A DNA stretch of 64,000 bases from Rhodopseudomonas palustris (GCF_003591005.1 NZ_QYYD01000025.1:19912-83911), one strand, 5' to 3'; shown: positions 25,868 to 36,527, counted from the stretch's first letter. The notes: a model not told the origin generated them from the letters alone. Numbers and translations are program-made.

Positions 25868-26649
25868 AGCTCAGCCGCAAAACCTCACATCTGCTTCAGT
25901 CGCTGCTTGTCGCCGTGATTGTCGTTTCGGTTTGGGAGGGCTGCTGCCGACTGTTCGGCATCTCGCAATTAGTTCTGCCGCCGCCGAGCGCGATTGCCGT
26001 ACGGCTGCAGTCGCTGGTGTTCGGGGGAATGATCTGGCCGCACCTTTGGGCGACGCTGTTCGAGATATTGAGCGGCTTCATGCTCGGCGTGCTTGCCGGC
26101 CTGGTCGTGGGCGCCCTGATCTCGCTGATCCCGGTGCTGGAGCGGTTGATCTATCCATATCTGGTTGCGCTCCAGACCCTGCCGAAGGTCGCAATCGCGC
26201 CGCTGTTCATCATCTGGTTCGGCTACGGGCTGACGTCCAAAGTGGTGATCACCGCGCTGGTCTGCTTCTTCCCGGTGCTGGTCAGCGTGATTGCGGGCTT
26301 CCATTCCACCGACAAGGACCAGCTCGACATGATGAAGGCGTTCGGCGCGACGAAATGGCAGACGCTGGTGCGGCTGCGGATTCCGTCGGCGCTGGTGCTG
26401 ATCTTCGCAGGGCTGGAAATCGCCGCTGTGCTCGCCGTCATCGGCGCGATCGTCGGCGAGTTCGTCGGCGCGCAGGTCGGCCTCGGCTATCTGGTGGTGA
26501 CGTTGAATTTCAGCCTCGATGTGGCTGGCGTGTTCGCGGTGCTGATCGTGCTGTCGGCGATCGGCCTCGCGATGCACGCGATCACCCGCTACGCCGCGCG
26601 CCGCTACATCTTCTGGATCAGGCGCAGCGACGCGCCGGTGATCCCCTGA
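25864..26649 (+). CDS. NitT/TauT-type ABC transporter permease (importer 2)
   Basis: 261 residues, six predicted membrane helices, family motif LPKVAIAPLFIIWFGYG, and an ATPase-docking loop with FGATKWQTLVRLRIPSAL. It overlaps the ATPase stop by four bases, which fixes the start at 25864. The binding protein follows 31 bases downstream. Confidence 0.92.
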   Translation: MKLSRKTSHLLQSLLVAVIVVSVWEGCCRLFGISQLVLPPPSAIAVRLQSLVFGGMIWPHLWATLFEILSGFMLGVLAGLVVGALISLIPVLERLIYPYLVALQTLPKVAIAPLFIIWFGYGLTSKVVITALVCFFPVLVSVIAGFHSTDKDQLDMMKAFGATKWQTLVRLRIPSALVLIFAGLEIAAVLAVIGAIVGEFVGAQVGLGYLVVTLNFSLDVAGVFAVLIVLSAIGLAMHAITRYAARRYIFWIRRSDAPVIP

Positions 26650-26680
26650 TCGTGCCGTCATCCCGCATCGGAGAGTCATC

Positions 26681-27775
26681 ATGCCTGGCCTGAATTTCTC
26701 ACGCGTCCTGATCGCCGCCGCCGCGGGCATCGCCGTCTGCATGGGGGGCGCCGGCACCGCCGCGGCTCTCGACAAGGTCCGGGTCCTGATCCCGGTGAGG
26801 AATATCGACGAGGCGTTCTCGCCCTTCGTGGTCGCCAAGGAGAAGGGCTACTTCGCCGAGGAGGGGCTGGACGTCACGCTGATCGCGGTCGGCGGTTCCA
26901 ACGAATCCGCGATCCAGGTCTCCGCCGGCAATGGCGACGTCGGCGCGGCCTCGCCCGGCGAAGCGCTGGTGGGCATACAGAGCGGCAAGCTCGATGTGCG
27001 CTACTTCTACAGCCTCTATTACGAGAACATCTGGCACGTCGCGGTGCTGCCCGACAGTCCGATCAAGGCGCTCACCGATCTCAAGGGCAAGAAGCTCGGC
27101 GTGCAGTCGCTCGGCAGCGCCGGCACCACCTTCGGCAAGGCCTTCGTGCAGCAGGCGGGGCTCGATCCACAGGCGGACGTCACCTTCCTGCCGATCGGCG
27201 TCGGCGCGCAGGCGGTCACCTCGGTTCGTCAGAAGTTCGTCGACGCAGTGGTGTATTGGGACGCCGCGCTCGCCAAGTTCAGGTTCTCGGGGCTCGACCT
27301 GCGCGAGGTGCCGGCACCGGAGGGCATTCGCTCGCTGCCGGATGTCGGCCTGCTCGCCACCAGCGATACGATCGCCAAGAAGCCCAAGATGCTGACCGGC
27401 GTCGCCCGCGCGGTTGCCAAGGGATATGATTTTTCGATGGCCAATCCCAAGGCGGCGGTGCTGATCACCTGGAAGGCGTATCCGGAGGCGAAGTCGAAGA
27501 ATCCGGACGCCGCAGCGGCGCTGGAGGAGGGCGTCGCCGTCAATCAGGCCCGCCTCGGCATCTGGAATTCGCCCAAGACCGAGGATCAGCATGGCCGGCT
27601 GATCGACGCCGACTGGAAGCGCCTGGTCGATTTCTTCGTCGAACAGAAGGTGCTGCCGGCGGCGGTGCCGGTCGACCGGGTTATCACCAACCAGTTCGTC
27701 AAGGACGCCAACAGTTACGATCGTCAGGCGGTGATTGCGGACGCCAAGAAGACAGACGCGTCGAAGCTCGACTGA
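26681..27775 (+). CDS. ABC transporter substrate-binding protein (importer 2)
   Basis: 364 residues of the NitT/TauT binding-protein class with an ordinary Sec signal peptide ending near GTAAA, in contrast to the Tat signals of the other two. Visible: FVVAKEKGYFAEEGLDVTLI and the ligand-domain segment LKGKKLGVQSLGSAGTTFG. The last gene of importer 2, ending toward the convergent hydroxylase-3 operon. Confidence 0.9.
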   Translation: MPGLNFSRVLIAAAAGIAVCMGGAGTAAALDKVRVLIPVRNIDEAFSPFVVAKEKGYFAEEGLDVTLIAVGGSNESAIQVSAGNGDVGAASPGEALVGIQSGKLDVRYFYSLYYENIWHVAVLPDSPIKALTDLKGKKLGVQSLGSAGTTFGKAFVQQAGLDPQADVTFLPIGVGAQAVTSVRQKFVDAVVYWDAALAKFRFSGLDLREVPAPEGIRSLPDVGLLATSDTIAKKPKMLTGVARAVAKGYDFSMANPKAAVLITWKAYPEAKSKNPDAAAALEEGVAVNQARLGIWNSPKTEDQHGRLIDADWKRLVDFFVEQKVLPAAVPVDRVITNQFVKDANSYDRQAVIADAKKTDASKLD

Positions 27776-27797
27776 CGCGTCGACGCGCCGCGCCATC

Positions 27798-27817
27798 GGT
27801 CAAGGCGCGCCTTGACC
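27798..27817. terminator. Perfect 20-bp inverted repeat between convergent operons
   Basis: GGTCAAGGCGCGCCTTGACC lies 23 bases after the SBP stop and about 100 bases after the end of the minus-strand large subunit. Position between converging genes suggests a hairpin terminator, though there is no T-run. It also contains TTGACC and GGTCAA half-sites in the opposite arrangement to the cluster operator. Confidence 0.4.
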
Positions 27818-27920
27818 AGGCTTGGCGTTTCGAGAGCACCTGCGACGTTATGCTCACGCGTCTTTCGATCCAGCCAATTGGCGCCGGATTGCGAGATCCG
27901 GCGGACTGATTGCGGTGTAC

Positions 27921-30261
27921 TTATCCGAAGGCAGTGACGATCTGCTCCGGCCTGATCGGCGTCGCGTTGAACTCGGCCTTGAGGTGAGACAGCGCATCCG
28001 ACACCGCGTTGGCGATCACCACCGGCGGCGCGATGGCGCTGCCTTCGCCCACTCCCTTGACGCCGTACGGATTCAGCGGTGACGGGTAGTGCATGTGCTT
28101 CAGCTCGAAATTCGGCACGTCGCTGGCGCCCGGCACCAGATAGTCCATGAACGAACCGACCAGCAACTGGCCTTCGGAGTCGTAGCTCAGTTCCTCGAGA
28201 AGCGCGCCGCCGAGGCCCTGCACGGCGCCGCCCTGGATCTGGCCATCGACCAGCATTGGATTTACCACCACGCCGCAATCGTGGACGATGACGTATTTCT
28301 CGATCTCGACGCGCCCGAGCTCGGCGTCGACCTCGACGATCGCGGCATGGGTCGCATAGGCCCAGGTGACGGTCGGCGGCTCGAAGTAAGCAGTCTCCTC
28401 CAGGCCGGCCGAAACGCCGTCGGGACGCCTGTTGTCCCAGCCGGGCATCGCCGCCTTGGCGATACGCGCCAGCGGAATTTCCTTGCCGGGCACGCCGAGA
28501 AGGCCTACGGCGCCATTGCGCAGCTCGAGATCGCTCGGCGAGCATTCGAGCATGTCGGCGGCGATCGCGAACACCTTCTTCTGCAGCGTTTCGCTGGCTT
28601 TGTGGATGGCACCCGACAAATTCACCGTGCTGCGGCTCGCGATGGTGCCGAAGCCGATCGATATCACGCTGGTGTCGGCCAATGCGACGACGACGTCCTC
28701 GGGTTTGACCTGCCAGGCATCGGCGACGACCTGTGAGAAGATCGTCTCCATCCCCTGGCCCTGTGGGCAGGCGCCGCCGGCGAGATAGAGCTTTCCTGAC
28801 GGGTCGATCCGCACGGTGGCACTCTCGAATGGGCCGACGCCGGTGCCCTCGACGTAGCAGCCGAGCCCGAGGCCGAGATAACGACCTTGCGCCAGCGCAT
28901 CGCGCTGCCGCGCACGGAAGGCTTCGACGCCGCCGATCGCGGCCAGCGCCTGTCGCAGGGATTCCGGATAGTCGCCGCTGTCGTAGACGATCGGCTCGCC
29001 GTCCCGATAGGGCAGGCCGAGGTGATATGGCATCTCGGACGCCGGGATCATGTTGCGCATGCGAACCTCGGCTGGATCGAGGCCGAGTTCGGCGGCGATC
29101 AGATCCATCGCCCGCTCCATCGCGAAGGTCGCTTCGGGACGGCCGGCGCCGCGATAGGGTGCGTTCGGCACCTTGTTGGTGACGGCGATCTTGGAGCGGA
29201 CCGCGAAGTGATCGAACTTGTAGGGGCCGGGCAGATGCACCGCGGTGTTGTAAGCGATGCCGGAGCCGATCGGATTCCATGCGCCGCAATCGACCACGAA
29301 TGTGTCCTGGAACGCCAAGAGGCGGCCGTCATCGTCGAAGCCGAACTCGACATCGTGGACCTGGTCGCGGGAATGGCAGGCACTCATGAAGTGCTCGTGC
29401 CGATCCTCGATCCATTTCACCGGGCGGCCGACTTCGCGTGCCAAATAGGGGATCAGCAGTTCCTCCGGATAGACGTGGCCCTTGACGCCGAAGCCGCCGC
29501 CGACGTCGAGCGCAACGCAGCGGATGCGGGCTTCGGGCATGTCGAGCACGGTCGAGGCTTCGCGGCGGAGCCAATGGATGACCTGGCAGGCCGACCAGAT
29601 GCTGATCGAATCGGTGCGCTCGTCGTAGGTCGCGGCAACGCCGCGGCCTTCCATCGGGATCGCGGCATAGCGATGATGATAGAAGCGGCGAGTCATGCGG
29701 CGCGGAGCCTTCGCGAGCGCCGTCGTGACGTCGCCCTTGGCGATCGCGAAGTCGCCGATCAGATTAGTGTCGTACTGCTCGTGCAGGACGGCGCTGTCCG
29801 CAGTCAGGCCCGCCTCCGGATCGACGACGGCCGGCAGCGGCTCGATCTCCATCGTCACCAGCTCGGCAGCGTCTTCGGCGAGATATCGGCTCTCCGCAAG
29901 GATGACGGCGACGGCTTCGCCGACGTGCCGAACCTTGTCGTACGCAAGCAGCGGCTGCTGCGGGTTGAGAAACGTGTGCTGGACCCGCGTCGTCCACTTC
30001 TTCGGCAAAGACAATTGCGTGTCGGGCACTGGCGGCAGCAGCTTCGCGAGGTCCGGCCCGGAGATCGCGTAGACCACGCCCGGAGACTTCTGGGCGCGCG
30101 ACAGATCGACCGACTTGATGCGGCCGTGCGCCACCTGGCTGCGGACGAACGCCGCATGCAGCATCGACGGAAGCTTGAGATCGGCGATGAACTGTCCCTT
30201 GCCGGTCAACAGCCGCTTGTCTTCACGGCGCGGCACCGACTTGCCGATGAACCCGTTCGTC

Positions 30262-30269
<8 letters not shown>
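27921..30269 (-). CDS. Molybdenum hydroxylase 3, large molybdopterin-binding subunit
   Basis: A 782-residue CoxL-like subunit with active-site loop PYRGAGR, the loop typical of form II CoxL-like enzymes, GGGFGVKGHVYPEE, a CPQGQGMETI cofactor segment and the catalytic Glu in GVKGVGEGS. It differs from the two TYRGPGR enzymes and is the outgroup of the three. The start is ATG 30269 with GGGAG nine bases upstream; the in-frame TTG at 30290 is less likely. It overlaps the small subunit by eight bases and is the last gene of the unit starting at 34455. Confidence 0.92.
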
Positions 30270-30768
<499 letters not shown>

Positions 30769-30789
30769 CGTAACTCTTTCCGCCCTGGA

Positions 30790-31653
30790 TCAGGCGTGTT
30801 CGGACGCGACGCGTTGCAGCACGCGCCGGGTCAACACCTTGGTGAGATGCCGGCGATAGGACTCGCTGCCGTTGCGGTCGGCGCTCGGCTCGACTGCCTC
30901 ACTGGCAGCCTGCGCAGCCCTCTCGATCACGGTCGCGTCGAGTGCTTGTCCTTCAAGCGATTGCTCGGCGGCGTGCAGGCGGCTCGACGCGGGCGACACA
31001 CCGGCGGTCGCCAGTCGTGCGCTGTGGCAGACGCCATCCTGCATGGTCACCATCGCAGCCACGGCGGCGATAGCAAAATCGCCGCGGCGGCGCGAAAATT
31101 CCTCTACGGCGAACCGCGCATCCGGCGGCATCGCCGGCGCGCGGATGTCGATGAGGATTTCGTCTTCCGCCAGGCTGGTGGTCATCGCGTCAACAACGAA
31201 CTCCGCCGCCGGGATAGTTCGTTCGCCCTGCGGCCCCGCCACACGCATCTCGGCTTCGAGCACCTGCAGCACCATCGGGATCTCGGCGGATGAATCGGCA
31301 TTGGCAAGCGAGCCGCCGATCGTTCCGCGGGAGCGGGTGGGCAGATGGCCGACCATCTTGATGGCGGCGTGCAGCAGCGGCAGATCGCGCGCAATCACAG
31401 ACGAAAATTCCAGCGTACGCTGCCGCGTCATCGCGCCGATGCGCACGTGGCGGCCGTCCGATTCGATGAAGGCAAGCTCGGGTATCCGGCCGAGGTCGAT
31501 CAGGACGTCAGGCGCGACCAGGCGGAAGTTCATCATCGGCAGCAGCGTCTGCCCTCCGGCGAGGAGTCGCGCGTCGCTGCCGTGACGCTCCAGCAGCGCG
31601 AGCGCGTCGGCGATCGTGGTCGGGGCGTGATAATCGAAGGCCGCAGGCTTCAT
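30790..31653 (-). CDS. Molybdenum hydroxylase 3, FAD-binding medium subunit
   Basis: 287 residues. FAD motifs LAGGQTLLPMMNFR and TIGGSLANADSSAEIP are present; the second is the diverged form of the HADPSAEMP seen in the other two copies. It follows the importer 3 permease by about 105 bases on the same strand. Confidence 0.92.
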   Translation of the reverse strand: MKPAAFDYHAPTTIADALALLERHGSDARLLAGGQTLLPMMNFRLVAPDVLIDLGRIPELAFIESDGRHVRIGAMTRQRTLEFSSVIARDLPLLHAAIKMVGHLPTRSRGTIGGSLANADSSAEIPMVLQVLEAEMRVAGPQGERTIPAAEFVVDAMTTSLAEDEILIDIRAPAMPPDARFAVEEFSRRRGDFAIAAVAAMVTMQDGVCHSARLATAGVSPASSRLHAAEQSLEGQALDATVIERAAQAASEAVEPSADRNGSESYRRHLTKVLTRRVLQRVASEHA

Positions 31654-31758
31654 GCAGGTTCCAGAAAGCTTGTCGAGATTGGAGGAAGATCGTCGCGCGC
31701 GGCGAAGCGCGCTGACATGGAAGCAACGCGCGCTCCGGCGGCCCGGTGTGCTGCGGGA

Positions 31759-32538
31759 TCAGTGTCCCTTCTTGGCGCGCTGCGAAACGTGCCAGGGCAG
31801 CATCCAACGCTCGATCCATTCGATGGCGAAGAACATGATGGTGCCGAGAATGCCCAGCACCACAATCGCCGCGAAGGCCCGCGTGCTATTGAAGGTCGCC
31901 TGGCTGGTGAGGATGACGTAGCCGAGGCCCTGCTCGCCGGCGACGAATTCGCCGACGATAGCGCCGATCAAGGCGAAGGACACGCCGATCTTGGCGCCCG
32001 CGAACAGGCTCGGCAACGCGTTGGGGAAGCGGACCTTCATCATGATGTCGAGCCGCGAGGCCCGAGCCGATCGCGCCAGGTCGATCATGTCGTTGTCGAT
32101 CGCCCGAAGGCCGACGGTGGTGTTGATCACGATCGGGAAGATGGCGATGATCGCCGCAATCGCGATCTTCGGCGCTCCACCGGTGCCCAGCCAGATCACA
32201 AACAGCGGCGCCAGCGCGACTTTCGGGATCGAGTTGGTCGCCACCAGCAGAGTGTAAAAGGTGCGATCAATGAAGCTCGACGACACGATGGCGATCGCAG
32301 CCAGCACGCCGCCGACCAGCGCGATCATGAAGCCGGCGGTGGTGACATAGAGCGTGTAGAGCGACTGCCGCCCGAAGAACGCCGGGTTGGCGAAGATATC
32401 GGCGATCACGATCGACGGCGCGGGCAGCAGGAAGGCGCGGATGCCGAACAGGTGCACCGACAGCTCCCAGATCGCAGTCAGCGCCGCCAGCACTACGATG
32501 ATGGTGCGCGCGTGCTCGGTTTTCCGCCAATAGCTCAC
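31759..32538 (-). CDS. NitT/TauT-type ABC transporter permease (importer 3)
   Basis: 259 residues with about six membrane segments; family motif IPKVALAPLFVIWLG and docking loop RFPNALPSLFAGAKI. I use the GTG at 32538, four bases after the ATPase stop; an ATG at 32598 would add 20 residues and overlap the ATPase by 56 bases. It shares the operon with the ATPase and binding protein upstream and hydroxylase 3 downstream. Confidence 0.88.
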   Translation of the reverse strand: MSYWRKTEHARTIIVVLAALTAIWELSVHLFGIRAFLLPAPSIVIADIFANPAFFGRQSLYTLYVTTAGFMIALVGGVLAAIAIVSSSFIDRTFYTLLVATNSIPKVALAPLFVIWLGTGGAPKIAIAAIIAIFPIVINTTVGLRAIDNDMIDLARSARASRLDIMMKVRFPNALPSLFAGAKIGVSFALIGAIVGEFVAGEQGLGYVILTSQATFNSTRAFAAIVVLGILGTIMFFAIEWIERWMLPWHVSQRAKKGH

Positions 32539-32542
32539 CGCG

Positions 32543-33370
32543 TTACTCAGCTTTGACGAGCCCCATCGACGCGAAGAGATGACGGATGTGCTGGACATAT
32601 TTGCCGAAGTCCTCGGTTTGACGAATGCTGAGCGGGCGGGGCCGGGGGATATCGATGTCGACGATCTCGGCGATGCGGCCGGGATTGCGCGCCATCACCA
32701 CGACGCGGTCGCCGAGATACACGGCTTCGTCGATCCCGTGGGTGATGAAGACGACCGTCTTCCGCGTCTCGTGCCAAAGCCGTTCGAGTTCCGCGTTCAG
32801 GTCGTCGCGTGTCATGGCGTCGAGCGCGCCGAACGGTTCGTCCATCAGCAGCAGATCCGGATCGACGATCAGCGCGCGGCAGATGGCGACGCGCTGGCGC
32901 ATGCCGCCCGACAACTCCCAGGGAAAACGGTTGGCGTAGCCATCGAGACCGTATTCGCGGAGCAGCTTGTGCGCGCGCTCCTGATAGTCCTTGCGGCGAA
33001 GTCCCTTGAACTCCACCAGCATCAGCACGTTATCGAGCACGGTGCGCCAATCGAACAGGACGTCGCGCTGAAACACGATCGCCATGTTCTCCGGCGGAGC
33101 ATTGACCGGCTGGTTGCGGATCTTGATCGAACCAGCGCTGATCGGCTGCAGGCCGGCGATGCATTTCAACAGCGTGCTCTTGCCGCAGCCCGACGGACCG
33201 ACGATGCTGATGAACTCGCCGGGCGCGATGTCGAGATTGATGTCTTTCAGCGCTGCGATCGGACTTTCGGCACCGTAGCTCTTGTCGACGCCGCTGATCG
33301 AGATCGAGGCGGAGCCGAGGGATGCGGCCTGCGGCTCGATCGAGCGGGCGCCGGCGGACAGTGCCGTCAT
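32543..33370 (-). CDS. NitT/TauT-type ABC transporter ATPase (importer 3)
   Basis: 275 residues; Walker [11 protein letters not shown]-loop FQRDVLFDW, signature LSGGMRQR, Walker B LLMDEPFGALD, switch His in ITHGIDEA. ATG 33370 overlaps the binding-protein stop (ATGA), fixing the start; the frame is open far upstream to 34261 but that stretch is antiparallel shadow of the binding-protein gene. Confidence 0.92.
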   Translation of the reverse strand: MTALSAGARSIEPQAASLGSASISISGVDKSYGAESPIAALKDINLDIAPGEFISIVGPSGCGKSTLLKCIAGLQPISAGSIKIRNQPVNAPPENMAIVFQRDVLFDWRTVLDNVLMLVEFKGLRRKDYQERAHKLLREYGLDGYANRFPWELSGGMRQRVAICRALIVDPDLLLMDEPFGALDAMTRDDLNAELERLWHETRKTVVFITHGIDEAVYLGDRVVVMARNPGRIAEIVDIDIPRPRPLSIRQTEDFGKYVQHIRHLFASMGLVKAE

Positions 33371-34455
33371 GCGCCGACCAGATCGTTGGTGAAGAAGCCC
33401 GAGATGTCGGCGTCGGCCTTGGCCTGGCCAGCCTCCGCCATCATCGCGATGGTGGCCTTCCAATCGTCCGGAGACTGCCAGCCGAGCGGTTTGCCTTTGG
33501 TGTTCTCGGTGTCGACGAATTCCTTGCAGAGCGCGGTCTGGCCTTTGAGGATGTCGAAATTCAGCTGCTTGTCCGGGCGATTGGCCATGATGGCGCGTGC
33601 GCCTTCGTCGATGTGGGACGGCTCCGCGAAGATGTACTCCCACGAGCGACGCTGATTGGCGACCAATTTGGCGAGCAGATCCTTGCGCTTTGCGAGCGTG
33701 GCATCCGTGGCGATCAGGCCGTAGCTCGGGAACGCGATGCCGACATCGGCGGCCAGCAGGGAGCGGGCCGGCCGCGCCTGCTCGACATAGGGTTCGCCGA
33801 ACTCCTTGAGCGACATGAAGCCATCCGCGGCGCCCGATGCATAGGTGGAAACCATCGCGGCCGGCGACACCATCACCACATTGACCTTGTCCGGCCCTTC
33901 GCCGCGCGCGAGCCCGATGCGCTTCAAGTACACGTCGACGAACGGCGCCCAGGGGCTGTTGGCGAAGCAGACGATCTTCTTGCCGGCGAGTTCCTTCGGT
34001 GTCTTGGGCCCGGTCTTGGCGTCCACCATCGTGGCGAGATCGCCCTTGCGCAGGAAGCCGGCAAACGACGTCACCGGCAGTCCCTGCGACCGCGCGATCG
34101 CCAGCATCCCGAGCTGAACCAGCCCGACATCGACATTGCCGGCGGCGACCAGATTGATGGTGTTGAGCGTGCCGGTTCCGTCCTGGAGGTCGATATTCAG
34201 GCCGTCGTCCTTGAACCAGCCTTTTGCTTTCGACAAATGCAGCGCCGAGTGAACGCCCCATGGCGCGAAATCGACCCGAACCGACAGAGGCTCTTCGGCC
34301 AAGGCCCGCCCACTACGCAGCACGAACGGAGCCGCGAGGGCGCCTCCCAGCAGGGCGCGGCGCGACAGGCCCGGCGCGATTGATCCCATCTTGGCTGGCA
34401 CGGCTTGCTCCCCCATCGCTTTGCTTGGTGACTTCACGGACTTCGAGATTGTCAT
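33367..34455 (-). CDS. ABC transporter substrate-binding protein, NMT1-like (importer 3)
   Basis: 362 residues. A long N-terminus (about 28 residues) precedes a twin-arginine signal LSRRALLGGALAAPFVL ending near ALAEE. NMT1-type features: WGVHSALHLSKAKGWF and LAGKKIVCFANSPW; the SPDDWKATIAMM segment near the C-terminus parallels the PPEDWASTVAVL of the SBP at 14123, so these two are relatives. First gene of the SBP-ATPase-permease-hydroxylase 3 operon, 28 bases downstream of the operator at 34483. Confidence 0.9.
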   Translation of the reverse strand: MTISKSVKSPSKAMGEQAVPAKMGSIAPGLSRRALLGGALAAPFVLRSGRALAEEPLSVRVDFAPWGVHSALHLSKAKGWFKDDGLNIDLQDGTGTLNTINLVAAGNVDVGLVQLGMLAIARSQGLPVTSFAGFLRKGDLATMVDAKTGPKTPKELAGKKIVCFANSPWAPFVDVYLKRIGLARGEGPDKVNVVMVSPAAMVSTYASGAADGFMSLKEFGEPYVEQARPARSLLAADVGIAFPSYGLIATDATLAKRKDLLAKLVANQRRSWEYIFAEPSHIDEGARAIMANRPDKQLNFDILKGQTALCKEFVDTENTKGKPLGWQSPDDWKATIAMMAEAGQAKADADISGFFTNDLVGA

Positions 34456-34482
34456 CGGTTCACCTTGTCTCCATCCTATGGC

Positions 34483-34502
34483 TTGACTGTCTAGTTAGTC
34501 AA
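34483..34502. promoter_or_regulatory. Overlapping double operator before importer 3 operon
   Basis: TTGACTGTCTAGTTAGTCAA. On the minus strand it contains TTGACTAACTAGACAG (close to the 6783 and 14044 sites), and on the plus strand a second register TTGACTGTCTAGTTAG. Two half-operators thus share a centre offset by four bases. Confidence 0.65.
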
Positions 34503-34562
34503 CATATGAGGAAATCCCTCAGCAACAATCGTGCCAGCGGCGAGCCGTGCTGCGCCGCGCTG

Positions 34563-36326
34563 TCACGCTGCCGCGGACGCAGTGCCGTTGTTCATCCTGC
34601 GCGCGATGTCCTGCACCGCGATGTAGGCGAACACGATCGCCGGTCCCAAGGTGATGCCGGGGCCGGGATAGTTTCCGCCCATCACCGAATGCATGTCGTT
34701 GCCGCAGGCGTAGAGCCGTTCGATGCGGCTGCCATCGTGACGCAGGACGCAGGCGCTTTCGTCGGTCACAAAGCCCGTCGCGGCGCCGATATCACCAGGG
34801 AACAGGCGCACTGCATAGAACGGCGCGGTGTCCACTGCGCCGAGGCATGGGTTCGGTCCATGGCTCATATCACCTGCGGTGATACGTTGATAATCGGTCG
34901 AGCCGCGGCCGAAGTCCTGATCGATTCCGGTGCGGGCAAATTCGTTGAAGCGCTGAACCGTCGCGGTGAGTTCGGCGGGCGCAATGCCCAATTTGGCGGC
35001 AAGCTCGGCGAGAGATTCGGCACGCGTCAAATAGCCATCCCTGATGAAAGGCCCGCGTCCCCAGCGGCCGGGCCGCGCCATGCCGAGACCATACTTGCGA
35101 AGCGCGGTCTCGTCGGCGATCAGATAGGCGGGAATGGATGGTGAGATCGCGTTGGCGTCGAGCATCCCCTGGGTGAAGGGATGATAAGACAACGCCTCGT
35201 TGACGAAGCGGCGACCGCTCTGGTTGACGGTGATCGTCCCCGGCCGGCCGCGGTCGAAGATGAAGTGAGGGAACACCGCGGTCTCGCCATTGCGGCGCCG
35301 GCGCACAGACACCGGCGCCCAGAACGCACTGTCGCGGCCGTCCGCGCCGTAACGGGCGCCGATTCCCGAAAGCAATTCGTGCAACTGACCGGTGTGGCCC
35401 TGCGCCCCGGGACAGTACTGTGCGACGGGCTGCCGCAGCAGTTCCGCGCGAAGGCGTGGGTGCCGATTGAAGCCGCCGGTGGCGCTGACGAGGCCGCCGC
35501 GACAAACGAGCGTTCGCGTAACGCCGTCTTGTTCGATGGTCAGCTGCGAAGGACTGCCGTCGCGCAAGTCGATCGCCTTGACCGAGGCATTCAACAGCAT
35601 CGGCACGCCGCGCTCCCGCAGCGACAGCAGCAGCCGCGCCGTGAGCGCATTGCCCATCATCAGCCGAGTGCCGCGACGATGCGACAGTCGGTCGAGCGCA
35701 TGACGGGCGAGCAGGCCGGCAGAATGCCGGAAAGCCCGCCAGGAGCGCCCGGCTGAAAGGAAGTTCAGCACGTCCTCCTGATTGACCATCATGCCTCCGA
35801 GCACCGTGAATTCAGGAATGGGCTCGCGAACAAGATCGAACAGATCGCCGAGTTCGCGGCCGTCGAACGGCATCGCCTCGAGGACGCGGCCCTTCAGTGT
35901 GGCGCCGGGCAGGTCGCTGTTGTAGTCGGGATGCAGCTTTCGGGCGCGAAAGCGCACGTGGGAATGCTGCTCCAGATCGGCGACCGCCTTCGGTCCATTG
36001 GCCAGGAAAGCCAGCCGCATCGATTCGGGAGACTCGTTGCCGACGGAGTGCCGTAGATACAAAGCCGCCTTGTCGATGCTGTCGTCTGCACCGACCAGAG
36101 CCGCGTGATGCGTATTGGGGATCCAGGCGCTGCCGGCCGAATAGGCGCTCGTGCCGCCGACCCGGTCGGTATGCTCGACCAGCAGGGGCTTCAGCCCGGC
36201 GATCGCGGCGAACAAGGCGGCCGACAAGCCTGCCGCGCCCGCCCCAATGACGATGACGTCGAATGAACCACTCTCGATATCGCCGAGCTGATGATCTGTT
36301 CTCACTGTCGCTTCGGTCCGATTCAC
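34563..36326 (-). CDS. FAD-dependent dehydrogenase, fumarate reductase / 3-ketosteroid delta-1-dehydrogenase-like
   Basis: A 587-residue flavoprotein. Dinucleotide-binding motif DVIVIGAGAAGLSAALFAA near residue 25, the flavoprotein segment GGTSAYSAGSAWIPN, and the C-terminal FAD-contact block YACGNDMHSVMGGNYPGPG followed by TLGPAIVFAY. This block is shared by KstD-like and fumarate-reductase-like enzymes that introduce or remove C=C bonds next to a carbonyl. The frame is open to 36521, but the GTG at 36326 has AGGTG upstream and lies directly downstream of the palindrome at 36349, so I use it. Monocistronic. The substrate is unknown; a steroid is not implied. Confidence 0.87.
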   Translation of the reverse strand: MNRTEATVRTDHQLGDIESGSFDVIVIGAGAAGLSAALFAAIAGLKPLLVEHTDRVGGTSAYSAGSAWIPNTHHAALVGADDSIDKAALYLRHSVGNESPESMRLAFLANGPKAVADLEQHSHVRFRARKLHPDYNSDLPGATLKGRVLEAMPFDGRELGDLFDLVREPIPEFTVLGGMMVNQEDVLNFLSAGRSWRAFRHSAGLLARHALDRLSHRRGTRLMMGNALTARLLLSLRERGVPMLLNASVKAIDLRDGSPSQLTIEQDGVTRTLVCRGGLVSATGGFNRHPRLRAELLRQPVAQYCPGAQGHTGQLHELLSGIGARYGADGRDSAFWAPVSVRRRRNGETAVFPHFIFDRGRPGTITVNQSGRRFVNEALSYHPFTQGMLDANAISPSIPAYLIADETALRKYGLGMARPGRWGRGPFIRDGYLTRAESLAELAAKLGIAPAELTATVQRFNEFARTGIDQDFGRGSTDYQRITAGDMSHGPNPCLGAVDTAPFYAVRLFPGDIGAATGFVTDESACVLRHDGSRIERLYACGNDMHSVMGGNYPGPGITLGPAIVFAYIAVQDIARRMNNGTASAAA

Positions 36327-36348
36327 AAACGCACCTGCCAGGTTTCTG

Positions 36349-36364
36349 TTGAACGGACATTCAA
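36349..36364. promoter_or_regulatory. Variant palindrome before the FAD dehydrogenase
   Basis: TTGAACGGACATTCAA, extended to TGTTGAACGGACATTCAACA with perfect 7-base arms. It keeps the outer TGTTGA/TCAACA of sites 16761 and 20265 but replaces GAC/GTC with GAA/TTC. It is 23 bases upstream of the proposed GTG. Either a weak member of the same family or a site for a different regulator. Confidence 0.5.
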
Positions 36365-36527
36365 CATCAGGCGTCGCTTGATGACAACAAGCCAGAACGC
36401 ATCCGTTCAGCCGTTCGGAGGAAACGGTAGCAAGAATGACTTCCGATCGAGGCGTCCAACGGGCGCTGCGCACGATGCCGCCAGCCAGCGCCTTTCCGAC
36501 TAATCGATCAATGCTCAACAACTACTT

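Noticed and set aside
34563..36326. Steroid degradation locus on the basis of the KstD-like flavoprotein
   Set aside because: No other steroid genes (ring hydroxylase, Kst regulator, side-chain enzymes) are nearby, and the family is broad.
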